Source: an uncultured Anaeromyxobacter sp. (GTDB lineage Bacteria; Myxococcota; Myxococcia; Myxococcales; Anaeromyxobacteraceae). From it: 34,403 nt of DNA. Both the position numbers and the translations under genes were made by a program. The notes beneath the pieces are model-generated. The model was not told the origin of the DNA, did no database searches, and was given only the letters and a program-made list of their open reading frames with translations. Location of the stretch: positions 1-34,403 of the forward strand of contig CAIOAK010000180.1 of NCBI GenBank assembly GCA_903855945.1, in the 5' to 3' direction. Shown in pieces: positions 1-13,439 of this stretch; the stretch's first letter is position 1, and each line of letters starts with the position of its first letter.

Positions 1-1
1 G

Positions 2-229
2 GGGTATGGCTGGCGCCTCTTCCCCTCCTGGAAGATGCGCGTCCCGCTCGCCATCTCGGTGGTGGGGATCATCTTCGCGACCGTCTACCTGTCGCTCCAC
101 TACGCCATCGACCTCCTGGCCGGGGCGCTGCTCGCAGCCTCCATCCCGCTCGCGGTGCGCGGTCTCCGGCGCATCTACGGCCAGGGGGGGACGGCCGAGA
201 GCCTGTCGATCCGCCCGGAAGACGGCTAG
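2..229 (+). CDS. PAP2 superfamily phosphatase, C-terminal part (5' end outside window)
   Basis: The frame is open from the window edge and stops with TAG at 227-229. The visible 75 residues contain a hydrophobic segment ending in SLHYAIDLLAGALLA. This is the third PAP2 phosphatase motif (S-x3-H-x3-D) with its catalytic His and following Asp, embedded in a membrane helix. Members of this family dephosphorylate lipid phosphates or undecaprenyl pyrophosphate at the membrane. The first two motifs lie upstream, so the substrate cannot be judged. A short polar tail follows. The stop overlaps the stop of the convergent SDR gene: the palindrome CTAG at 226-229 supplies TAG to both strands. Confidence 0.75.
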   Translation, partial: GYGWRLFPSWKMRVPLAISVVGIIFATVYLSLHYAIDLLAGALLAASIPLAVRGLRRIYGQGGTAESLSIRPEDG

Positions 230-1095
230 ACGTTCGAGGTTTCCGGGAAGACGAGCCCCTCCCGGAAGGTGGGGTGGCGGAGCTCGATCCCGAGCTCCGC
301 CCGGGATCGGTCGCCGAGGATGCGCCGGTCGGCCAGGCGCGTCGAGGGCGCCCCCTCCGGGCGCTCGGGAACCGGGATGCCGAGCCGCTCCGCGACCCAC
401 CGGATGAGTTCCCTCCTGCGCACCGGCTCCGCGTCGGTGGCGTGGTAGACGCGCCCCGCGCCGCCCCGCTCCAGTGCGGCCAGCACCGCGGCCACGGCGT
501 CGTCCCGGTGGAGGAGGTTGAGCCAGGCTCCATCTCCCGGCCCGAGCGCCATCTGTCCGCCGCGCACCCGCTCGACGAGCCAGTTCCTTCCCGGCCCGTA
601 GAGTCCGGAGAGGCGCAGCACCAGGCTCCGCAGGCCCGGCGCCGCGGCCTCCCGGACCAGCCGCTCGGCCTCGCAGAGAACCTCCGCGGCCTGGCTCGCG
701 GGCATGGGCTCGGTCTCCTCGTCCACCTCTCCGCCGTCCCGCTGGCCGAAGACGCCGGTCGAGCCGGTGTAGACGAACGCCACCGGCCTCCCGGAAGCGC
801 GGACCGCGTCGAGCAGGGTCCGGTTCGCCTCCAGGTAGGCCCGCCGGTAGGCCTCCGGGGAGTCCGCGGAGGAGGACTGGCAGGCGACCACGGCGTCGAG
901 GTCCCGGGGGAGCCGCTCCGCCGAGGCCGGGGCGGCGAGGTCGAGCCCCAGGACATTCACTCCCAGTGAATTGAGCCCGGACGCCCGCGACGGGTCGCGG
1001 CGCACCGCCGTCACCCGGTGCCCGCCGGCCGCGAGTTCCCGCGCGACCGCCGATCCGAGCCAGCCCGCTCCGGCCACCAGGACGTGCATGGGCAT
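226..1095 (-). CDS. NAD(P)-dependent SDR/epimerase-family protein (YeeZ-like)
   Basis: The product is 289 residues and begins MPMHVLVAGAGWLGSAVAREL, a Rossmann nucleotide-binding motif (GAGWLG, residues 8-13). Other extended-SDR elements are VYTGSTGVFG in the active-site strand region and RLSGLYGPGRN after it. The usual YxxxK pair is not obvious, so the protein may be an atypical (YeeZ-type) SDR that binds the cofactor but has another or no catalysis. The substrate is unknown. It lies 29 bp after ribA and is last in a three-gene run with ribA and an FAD oxidoreductase. Two ATGs (1095 and 1089) are possible starts; neither has a strong Shine-Dalgarno sequence. The stop is shared palindromically with the PAP2 gene. 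Confidence 0.8.
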   Translation of the reverse strand: MPMHVLVAGAGWLGSAVARELAAGGHRVTAVRRDPSRASGLNSLGVNVLGLDLAAPASAERLPRDLDAVVACQSSSADSPEAYRRAYLEANRTLLDAVRASGRPVAFVYTGSTGVFGQRDGGEVDEETEPMPASQAAEVLCEAERLVREAAAPGLRSLVLRLSGLYGPGRNWLVERVRGGQMALGPGDGAWLNLLHRDDAVAAVLAALERGGAGRVYHATDAEPVRRRELIRWVAERLGIPVPERPEGAPSTRLADRRILGDRSRAELGIELRHPTFREGLVFPETSNV

Positions 1096-1124
1096 GTTCG
1101 GGCCGGGGGGCGCGCCGCCCGGCG

Positions 1125-1856
1125 CTACCGCGGCATCCCCTCGACGACCACCCGGTCGCTCTGCTCCGGGAGACGCTCCTCGACCAGGTCGATCATGTGC
1201 CCCGACCGCCGCGCCTTGGTCTCCAGGTAGAAGCGGTTGTACTCGTTGGGCGGGATGACGTGGGGGATGCGTCCCGAGACCGTGACTCCGTGCTGGGTGA
1301 GCTGCCGGATCTTGTCGGGGTTGTTGGTCACCACCCGGACCGACCGCATCCCCAGGCTCCGGATCATGTGGGCCGCCACCGCGTAGTCCCGCTCGTCGTC
1401 CCGGAAGCCGAGCGCCTGGTTCGCCTCCACCGTGTCGAGCCCCTGCTCCTGGAGCGCGTAGGCGCGGATCTTGTTCAGGAGACCGATGCCCCTCCCCTCC
1501 TGGCGCAGGTAGAGGAGCACCCCCCGCCCTTCCCGCTGGATGGTCCGGAGCCCCTCGGTGAGCTGGTCGCGGCAGTCGCAACGGAGCGACCCCATCACGT
1601 CGCCCGTCAGGCACTCGGAGTGAAGGCGGACGGCGACGTCCTCGCCGCCCACCACCTCGCCGTGAACCATGGCCACGTGCTCCTTGCCGTCCCGGTTGTT
1701 CCAGAAGCCCACCAGCCGGAACCGTCCGAAGCGCGTCGGAAGCTCGGCCACCGCGACGACGCGGACGCAGACCCGGGAGGGCCCGAACCCATCGCACTCG
1801 TGATCGCGATCGCGAGCCACCAGTGATCGAAGCGCATCCTGCACCGCCACGCTCAT
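1125..1856 (-). CDS. ribA: GTP cyclohydrolase II
   Basis: This is the first committed riboflavin enzyme. It converts GTP to 2,5-diamino-6-ribosylamino-4-pyrimidinone 5'-phosphate with loss of formate and pyrophosphate. All three zinc cysteines are seen in HSECLTGDVMGSLRCDC (C82, C93, C95). The hallmark YLRQEGRGIGL (116-126) and VVTNNPDKI near residue 190 are also present. At 243 residues it carries about 45 N-terminal residues more than the E. coli enzyme. No RibB (DHBP synthase) domain is attached, and no other rib gene is in the window. Its ATG overlaps the stop of the upstream FAD oxidoreductase (ATGA, 1853-1856), so the two are translationally coupled. Confidence 0.95.
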   Translation of the reverse strand: MSVAVQDALRSLVARDRDHECDGFGPSRVCVRVVAVAELPTRFGRFRLVGFWNNRDGKEHVAMVHGEVVGGEDVAVRLHSECLTGDVMGSLRCDCRDQLTEGLRTIQREGRGVLLYLRQEGRGIGLLNKIRAYALQEQGLDTVEANQALGFRDDERDYAVAAHMIRSLGMRSVRVVTNNPDKIRQLTQHGVTVSGRIPHVIPPNEYNRFYLETKARRSGHMIDLVEERLPEQSDRVVVEGMPR

Positions 1857-2872
1857 GAAACCTCCGGGGCGGCGAGGCGCCGCCCGAGCTCCCTACCCGA
1901 TACCCAGGCCGCCTCCACGCCGCCACCCGGCGCGAAGCGATCCCCGCAAAAGCCCACCGACCCTCCCGAGGGCAGCCGGACGAGGATCGGGCCGGCGAGC
2001 TCGGAGGCGAGGTCGCTGCGGGCGAAGCGCCACCGGTGGGCGTGGTGGGCCACCGGATGTCCGGCCCATTCGCCGGCCACGCGAGCCGCCTCGGCGAGCA
2101 GCGCCTCGGGCCACGCCGGGTCGTCGAGGTGCTGGCGCGACCACCCCGGGTGGGCCTGGAGGACGAGCCCGACGAAGGACGCGGGTTGCCGCTTGGAGGA
2201 CTCGTTTCCCAGGTACTGGAGCACGTGGGAGCCCTCCGGATACCAGGCGTCCCACGGCGGCGGGGCGGTGCCCTCGGGGTAGGCGGCGCAGACGGCCAGG
2301 GAGGGCTCGCTCGAGGAGGTGTCCAGGAGGGCCCGCACCGCGGCGAGCGGCCGGGGAAGATCGGGGGTCCCCTCGAGCAGGCGGAGGGCCTGGTCGGCCG
2401 CGAGCGCGAAGACGAGGTGGCGCGCGCGCACCTCCTCACCCCCTTCCAGGATGACCCCGGCGCCGCCGGCGGCGAGCACGAGCCGCTCCACCCGGGCCGC
2501 GGTGCGCACCTCGAGCCCCTGCGCGAGGTGCTTCGGGAAGGTTCTCACCCCGTCGGCGAGCGCGATCCGCTTCTCCCCGCTCCGGAACGCCTCGGGCTGG
2601 CAGGGGCGGCCGCTGCCCTCGACCCGGCGCGGCCAACCCTCGATCCGGCGCTCGGTGGAGGCCCGGACCTCCGACAGGAACCCCTCATCCTGGCCGTGCA
2701 GGAAGCCCACGCCCATGTCGAACGGCATGTCGAGCAGTCGATGGGTGGCGCAGCGCCCCCCCACGCCCCGGGCCCGGTCGAGGATCCGCACGGAGCGACC
2801 CGCAGCCGCGAGCGCGCGCGCGCAGGCGAGCCCGGAGACTCCACCCCCGACGACGAGCACCTCCGCGACCAT
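1853..2872 (-). CDS. FAD/NAD(P)-dependent oxidoreductase, renalase-like amine oxidase family
   Basis: The 339-residue product starts MVAEVLVVGGGVSGLACARAL, with an FAD-binding GxGxxG at residues 9-14. The second conserved stretch of flavin amine oxidases, RARGVGGRCATHR, follows, and the C-terminal FAD contact is GDRFAPGGGVEAAWVSG. The order and length fit the renalase-like group, which oxidises dihydronicotinamide isomers or unknown amines. The substrate here is unknown. The start at 2872 is preferred to an in-frame upstream codon at 2977 because GGAGG lies about 5 bases before it and the Rossmann fold begins at once. It is the first gene of a run with ribA (4-bp overlap) and an SDR. Linkage of a flavoprotein to a riboflavin gene is suggestive only. 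Confidence 0.8.
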   Translation of the reverse strand: MVAEVLVVGGGVSGLACARALAAAGRSVRILDRARGVGGRCATHRLLDMPFDMGVGFLHGQDEGFLSEVRASTERRIEGWPRRVEGSGRPCQPEAFRSGEKRIALADGVRTFPKHLAQGLEVRTAARVERLVLAAGGAGVILEGGEEVRARHLVFALAADQALRLLEGTPDLPRPLAAVRALLDTSSSEPSLAVCAAYPEGTAPPPWDAWYPEGSHVLQYLGNESSKRQPASFVGLVLQAHPGWSRQHLDDPAWPEALLAEAARVAGEWAGHPVAHHAHRWRFARSDLASELAGPILVRLPSGGSVGFCGDRFAPGGGVEAAWVSGRELGRRLAAPEVS

Positions 2873-2904
2873 GTACGCCTCCGTCCGCTCCCAGGTAGGC
2901 GTCC

Positions 2905-2933
2905 ATGCTACCTCCGCGCCCCATTCGTTTCGA
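2905..2933 (-). promoter_or_regulatory. Possible sigma70-type promoter for the FAD oxidoreductase-ribA run
   Basis: On the minus strand TCGAAA (plus 2928-2933) and TAGCAT (plus 2905-2910) are separated by 17 bases, about 33 bases before the ATG at 2872. Each box matches only part of the consensus. The site lies in the 119-bp divergent spacer shared with the cytochrome gene. Confidence 0.3.
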
Positions 2934-2991
2934 CACTTCTCGTTCGTCCCGTGCGAGACTTCGCCCGCAACCTGCACGCGCTGGAGGCCCC

Positions 2992-4404
2992 TTGAAGCAC
3001 ACTCCCGGAATTCCCAGGACCACCATCGGCATCCTCGGTGCCGCCCTCACCACCGTCTCGGCGATCCTGATCCTGGGGCTCGCCGCCGCAGCCATGCAGG
3101 GCTTCCTGGGGAGCCCCTACATCGGGATCGCGGCCTTCCTGGTCCTCCCGGCCTTCTTCATCCTGGGCCTGCTCCTCATCCCGCTGGGCGCCTGGCTGGA
3201 GCGGCGCCGCGTGCGGCTCGCCGCGGAGCGTGGCGAGGAGATCCCGCACCTTCCGATCGTCGATCTGAACGACGACCTGACCCGGCGGCGGGTCCTCATC
3301 TTCGCCGTGCTCACCGGCGTGAACTTCGTCGTCCTGGGTGTCGCCGGCTACAAGGGGCTGCAGGTGATGGACTCGCCGGCGTTCTGTGGATCGTGCCACT
3401 CGGTGATGGACCCGGAGTTCGTGGCCTACCGCCGGTCGCCCCACGCACGGGTCTCCTGCGTGGAATGCCACATCGGCGAGGGGGCGAGCTGGTTCGTGAA
3501 GTCGAAGCTGTCCGGCGCCTGGCAACTCGTGTCGGTCACCTTCGGCCTCTACCAGCGCCCCATCCCCACCCCGATCCACAACCTCCGCCCGGCGCGGGAG
3601 ACCTGCGAGGAGTGCCACTGGCCCTCCAAGTTCACCGGTGACCGGCTCCGCATCACCACGAGCTTCTCCGATGACGAGGCCAGCACGGCGAAGAAGACCG
3701 TCACCCTCCTCCACGTGGGAGGCGGGCAGACGGCGAGCGGCCCGACCCAGGGGATCCACGCCCACGTCGCCCAGGGGGTCCAGATCCGGTACCTCTCCGA
3801 TCCGAACCGGAGCAAGGTCAACACGGTCGAGGCCACCTGGGCGAACGGCAAGACCTCCCTCTTCCGGACGAAGGACTCGCCGGCCACGCTGCCCGCCGCC
3901 GAGGCCTGGCGGACCATGGACTGCATCGACTGCCACAACCGCCCCACCCACCGCTTCCGCGAGCCGGGAATGGAGATCGACCAGGCCATCCTGACGGGGC
4001 GAATCGACGGCAAGCTCCCCTGGATCAAGCGGGAGTCGATGAAGACCCTTCAAGTGAGCTACCCGGACCACGAGTCCGCCCGCGCGGGCATCGAGAAGCA
4101 GGTGGTCGACTTCTACCGGGTGCTCGACCCGGCATCGTTCCCGGGGCGCGAGGCGAGCGCCCGAGCAGCGGGAAAGGCGCTCGGCGACATCTACGCCTGG
4201 AACGTCTTCCCCCAGATGAAGATCACCTGGGGCACCTACCCGAGCTTCCTCGGCCACGACCAGGCGCCCGGCTGCTTCCGCTGTCACGACGGCGACCACG
4301 TGGACGGAGCGGGCAAGGCCATCTCCCAGGACTGCGGCCTTTGCCACGCGCTCCTCGCGGTGGACGAGAAGGACCCGAAGATCCTCTCGCTGCTCTCCCC
4401 CTGA
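2992..4404 (+). CDS. NapC/NirT-type multiheme c-type cytochrome, inner membrane (ImcH-like)
   Basis: The product is about 470 residues with three predicted membrane helices (roughly 10-32, 40-64, 101-123), then a periplasmic domain. Six CxxCH heme sites are seen, starting at residues 132, 156, 205, 311, 428 and 448. The first pair (CGSCHS, CVECH) is typical of NapC/NirT quinol dehydrogenases. Size and layout resemble Geobacter ImcH, which takes electrons from the quinone pool for high-potential extracellular acceptors; ImcH is described with seven hemes, and only six motifs are visible here. I chose TTG at 2992, which has GGAGG four bases upstream; an ATG at 2905 would add a hydrophilic Arg/Pro-rich leader and overlap the divergent promoter. 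The gene stands alone, convergent with pgi at 1 bp. Partner periplasmic or outer-membrane cytochromes are not in the window. Confidence 0.85.
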   Translation: MKHTPGIPRTTIGILGAALTTVSAILILGLAAAAMQGFLGSPYIGIAAFLVLPAFFILGLLLIPLGAWLERRRVRLAAERGEEIPHLPIVDLNDDLTRRRVLIFAVLTGVNFVVLGVAGYKGLQVMDSPAFCGSCHSVMDPEFVAYRRSPHARVSCVECHIGEGASWFVKSKLSGAWQLVSVTFGLYQRPIPTPIHNLRPARETCEECHWPSKFTGDRLRITTSFSDDEASTAKKTVTLLHVGGGQTASGPTQGIHAHVAQGVQIRYLSDPNRSKVNTVEATWANGKTSLFRTKDSPATLPAAEAWRTMDCIDCHNRPTHRFREPGMEIDQAILTGRIDGKLPWIKRESMKTLQVSYPDHESARAGIEKQVVDFYRVLDPASFPGREASARAAGKALGDIYAWNVFPQMKITWGTYPSFLGHDQAPGCFRCHDGDHVDGAGKAISQDCGLCHALLAVDEKDPKILSLLSP

Positions 4405-4405
4405 A

Positions 4406-6235
4406 CTACGGGAGGAGGGCGCGGCGGAGCGCGGCGAGCCCCGCCTTCTCACCTCCGGTGAGGTGGACGCGCAGGACGCGCCGACCCCGGGCGACCAGCA
4501 CCTCGTGGTCGCCGCGGGCCTGCGCCCGGGAGAGCTCGCCGAATCCGTAGCGCCGCCCCGGGATGGGCGGCGACGCCGCCTCTTCCGCCGTGAGGATCAG
4601 GAAGAGTCCGCGCTCCGGTCCGCCCTTGTGGAGCTGCCCCGTCGAGTGGAGGTAGCGCGGCCCGAAACCCAGCGTGGTGGCGACCCGAGACGCGTCCCGT
4701 ACCGACTCCCGGATCTCCTGCAGGGCGGGGGTCACCGCCGGGTTCGGGTCGAGGAAGGCGAGGATCGCGAGGTAGTCCCCCGCGCCGAGCCGTGCCAGGT
4801 GGGCCCGGAGCCACGCGGCCGGTGAGGCCTCCCGGGCGGCGGCGGCGAGGTCGCGCGCGTTCACCGGATCGGCGAAGAGTTGCAGCCCATCGCCGGACAT
4901 CGTCGGCGACTCGGGAGGGAGCCCGCCCTGCTCCTCGACCACCGCGGTGATCCGGCGCGCCGCGACCTTGGCGGCCTCGACGTCGGGCTGGTCGAACGGG
5001 TTCACGCCGAGGATCGACCCCGCCACGGCGGTCGCGATCTCCCAGCGGAAGAACTCCTGTCCCAGATCGGTCGGGTCGGCGACGTCTATCCGGACCACCG
5101 GGAACCCGGCCCGCTCCAGCGCCGCGACCGCGCGGTCCTGCTCCTCGGATGGGGCGGAGACGAGCCGGACGTGGACGAAGATCCGGTCCTCGCCGTAGGT
5201 GCGTGGAGCGGCCAGGGACTCTCCCACGACCGGCACGATCCCCCTGCCCTGCTTTCCGAGCGATTCGGCGACGAGCTGCTCGATCCAGTCGCCGAGCGGC
5301 GCGATGCCCGGGGAGAGCACGAGCGTCAGCTTGTCCTTGCCGTCGCGCGCGGCCGCCGCGAGGACGACTCCGAGCGTCAGCCCCGGATTCTCCGCCCCGG
5401 GACGGTCGAAGGCGCAGGCATCGACCATGAGGAGCGCGCGGTCCAGCAACCGGGGCACCGAGACCCCCATGGCGGCCGCCGGGACCATGCCGAAATGGGA
5501 GAGGGCCGAGAACCGCCCGCCCACGCTCGCGACCCCGTGGAATATGCGGCGGTAGCCGTCGCGCCGGGCCTGCCGGTCGAGCTCGGTGCCGGGATCGGTG
5601 ATGGCGACGAAGTGGCTCGAAGCCTGACTGCCGAGGAGGCTCCGGGCCCGTTCGAGGAAATGGGCGGCCAGCGCGGAGGGCTCGACGGTGGACCCCGACT
5701 TGGAGGAGACCACGAAGAGGGTTCGCCTCGGATCGATCTCCTGCTCCACCGCCCGGATCCGGGCCGGCACCGTGGAGTCGAGGACGCGCAGGGTCGGATG
5801 GCCGGGGGCCGGAGCGAAGGTCCGGGCGAACACGTCGGGGCAGAGGCTCGAGCCGCCCATCCCCACCACGACGACGTGGCGGAACCCTGCCAGGCGCACA
5901 TCCTCCGACACCCGGCCGAACTCCTCGCGTCGCGCCCGCTGCTGCTCGACGAGGCGCAGCCAGCCCAGCCAGCGGTCCTCGTCGCGCCCGGTCCAGAGCG
6001 TGGCGTCCCCCCGCCAGAGCCGGTCCATCTTCTCCCCGGCTGCCCACTCCGCGAGCGTTCCCTTCACCTCCCGGGCGAGGGAAGTCGGCAGGGAAAGGGT
6101 CTGGGGACCCACCGGAGGGCGGGGAGCGGGGGCGGTCCGGGGCGGGGCAGGACTCGTCGCGGGCTTCTTCGACGGTCGCGGTTTCCCCTTTGGGGGCGCC
6201 ACCTTCCGCGGTTTGGAGCTACCCGTCCTGGCCAT
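4406..6235 (-). CDS. pgi: Glucose-6-phosphate isomerase, TAL-PGI subfamily, stand-alone
   Basis: It interconverts glucose 6-phosphate and fructose 6-phosphate in the cytoplasm. Family stretches seen are VVVGMGGSSLCPDVF, FVVSSKSGSTVEP (sugar-phosphate-binding SIS fold), NPGLTLGVVLAAAARDGKDKL and, near the end, YLHSTGQLHKGGPERGLFLIL. The last is typical of the isomerase half of bifunctional transaldolase/glucose-6-phosphate isomerases, yet no transaldolase domain is present. The 609-residue product starts with about 45 residues rich in Lys, Pro and Ala (MARTGSSKPRKVAPPKGK...), which is not part of the catalytic fold. ATG 6235 is used; the frame stays open further upstream but without coding character. 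No strong Shine-Dalgarno is next to it. It is divergent from the DUF985 gene. Confidence 0.9.
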   Translation of the reverse strand: MARTGSSKPRKVAPPKGKPRPSKKPATSPAPPRTAPAPRPPVGPQTLSLPTSLAREVKGTLAEWAAGEKMDRLWRGDATLWTGRDEDRWLGWLRLVEQQRARREEFGRVSEDVRLAGFRHVVVVGMGGSSLCPDVFARTFAPAPGHPTLRVLDSTVPARIRAVEQEIDPRRTLFVVSSKSGSTVEPSALAAHFLERARSLLGSQASSHFVAITDPGTELDRQARRDGYRRIFHGVASVGGRFSALSHFGMVPAAAMGVSVPRLLDRALLMVDACAFDRPGAENPGLTLGVVLAAAARDGKDKLTLVLSPGIAPLGDWIEQLVAESLGKQGRGIVPVVGESLAAPRTYGEDRIFVHVRLVSAPSEEQDRAVAALERAGFPVVRIDVADPTDLGQEFFRWEIATAVAGSILGVNPFDQPDVEAAKVAARRITAVVEEQGGLPPESPTMSGDGLQLFADPVNARDLAAAAREASPAAWLRAHLARLGAGDYLAILAFLDPNPAVTPALQEIRESVRDASRVATTLGFGPRYLHSTGQLHKGGPERGLFLILTAEEAASPPIPGRRYGFGELSRAQARGDHEVLVARGRRVLRVHLTGGEKAGLAALRRALLP

Positions 6236-6292
6236 GACGGTGCAGAATGAGGGAGGAAGCTCCTCCGTGCAAGAGGGGCTCCCAGGTGAACC

Positions 6293-6793
6293 TTGGACTC
6301 CCTCCAACCCGACACGCTGGCCGTCATCCGGGACCTCTCCCTCGTGCCCCATCCCGAGGGGGGCTACTACCGAGAGACCTGGGCGTCTGCTGCGCGGGTC
6401 TCGACGCCGCGCGGGGAGCGGGCCGCCTTCACGGTGATCCACTTCCTGCTCCCCGGGGGTGCCGTCTCGGCCTTCCACCGGGTCCAGTCGGACGAGCTGT
6501 GGCACCACGCCGGAGGGGACCCGATCGATCTCCACATCCTCGAACCGTCGGGCGGGTACGCCATCCATCGCGTGGGCCCGCTCGGGCCTCCCGGGACGCT
6601 CTCGCACCAGGTAGTCCCCGCCGGAGCCTGGCAGGCGGCCCGACCGCTCGGGTCGGGCCACGCGCTCCTCACCTGCATCGTCGCGCCGGGCTTCCACTTC
6701 GGTGACTTCGAGATGGCGGATGCGGAGGTGCTCGTTCGCCTCCGCCCGGACCTGGCCGATACCCTCCGGGCCCTGTGCCTCCCGGCCCCTTGA
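6293..6793 (+). CDS. Cupin, DUF985 (Cupin_5) family
   Basis: The 166-residue product matches the DUF985 cupin family. Conserved segments are LVPHPEGGYYRETW near the N-terminus, TVIHFLLPGGAVSAFHRVQSDELWHHAGGDPIDLHIL in the barrel (shown here only by its ends FHRV and ELWHH), and CIVAPGFHFGDFEM at the end. The HxxxxDExWH pattern resembles a cupin metal site. The family has no agreed function; structures show a small beta-barrel. The start is TTG at 6293 with AGGTG a few bases upstream. It is divergent from pgi across 57 bp and convergent with the thioesterase gene, so it is probably transcribed alone. Confidence 0.85.
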   Translation: MDSLQPDTLAVIRDLSLVPHPEGGYYRETWASAARVSTPRGERAAFTVIHFLLPGGAVSAFHRVQSDELWHHAGGDPIDLHILEPSGGYAIHRVGPLGPPGTLSHQVVPAGAWQAARPLGSGHALLTCIVAPGFHFGDFEMADAEVLVRLRPDLADTLRALCLPAP

Positions 6794-6806
6794 GGCGGCG
6801 ACTCGG

Positions 6807-7547
6807 CTACCGGTCGACCCAGGATGTCCGGAGCCGGGCCAGTTCCTTGCCGTCCTCCTCCCGCACCACCGAGTGGACGAAGCATCCGTCGCCGACCGGG
6901 GATGCGCGGGAGAGGACGCGGCTCCCGTACAGGCACTCGGCGATGAAGTAGGCCTCGAAGGAGCGCAGGCGCTTGGCCTGCCAGATCGGCTCCGGGACCA
7001 CCTCGCAGGCCCATTCGACGTAGCTGGCGTTCGTGACGTGAAGGTTCCGGTCGATGTCCCGGTAGCGGGTCGAGAAGGAGTGCTCGCACTCGGGGGTCTC
7101 GGGGAGCTGCGGCCGGCCGGCCGGCACGGGCAGCACGTGATCCATGTCCTCGACGAGCGCGAGCGGGAGCAGCGACCTGGGCCGCACCGGTTTCCGGGAG
7201 GCCAGGTCGACGACGATCCACTGGGTGACGGCCCGGGCGACGATCTCGCCCCCCACCCGCACCTCGAAGTCGCGGAGCGCGCTCAGCCGGTCGGCGCCGC
7301 TCGGCCAGGTACGCACCTCGGCCTTCTCGCCCCAGACCACCGGCCGTTCCACCGATACCGCCTGGCGTGCCAGCACCCAGGTGAGCCCCCTTGCGTGAAG
7401 TTCCTTCACCCCGACCCCGAGGAGGTCGGCGTGGCGCCCGGCCGCCTCCTGGAGCCACCCGGACAGGGCGGGGGGCGACAGGAGGCCGAAGGCGTCCACC
7501 GCGTAGCTGTGGGCCTCGAAGGGCTCGACGAGCGGGGGAATTCCCAC
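6807..7547 (-). CDS. Acyl-ACP thioesterase (FatA/FatB-like, double hot-dog)
   Basis: The 246-residue product has two hot-dog domains. The first contains the helix LSGWLQEAAGRHADLLGVG and the strand TWVLARQAVSVERPVVWGE. The second contains RDIDRNLHVTNASYVEWA (about 163-180), the catalytic D-x-N-x-H signature (D166, N168, H170), followed by a likely acidic partner in FIAECLYGSRV (E204). The family hydrolyses acyl-ACP and releases free fatty acid from fatty-acid synthesis. The start is GTG at 7547. It is divergent from the acyl-CoA-ligase megagene across 86 bp, so product release and re-activation of acids are encoded side by side. Chain-length preference cannot be read from the sequence. Confidence 0.88.
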   Translation of the reverse strand: MGIPPLVEPFEAHSYAVDAFGLLSPPALSGWLQEAAGRHADLLGVGVKELHARGLTWVLARQAVSVERPVVWGEKAEVRTWPSGADRLSALRDFEVRVGGEIVARAVTQWIVVDLASRKPVRPRSLLPLALVEDMDHVLPVPAGRPQLPETPECEHSFSTRYRDIDRNLHVTNASYVEWACEVVPEPIWQAKRLRSFEAYFIAECLYGSRVLSRASPVGDGCFVHSVVREEDGKELARLRTSWVDR

Positions 7548-7633
7548 CGGGCGAATGAACCACGCCTCCCTTCCGAAGTCGACCTCTCGGAGGGCGGGCG
7601 GACTTCCCCGGCAGATCGTAGAGTAGCGGGGTC

Positions 7634-13433
<5,800 letters not shown>

Positions 13434-13439
13434 TCGGGC

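Noticed and set aside
2905-2991. ATG 2905 as the cytochrome start
   Set aside because: It would add an Arg/Pro-rich leader before the first membrane helix and overlap the divergent promoter; TTG 2992 has the ribosome site.
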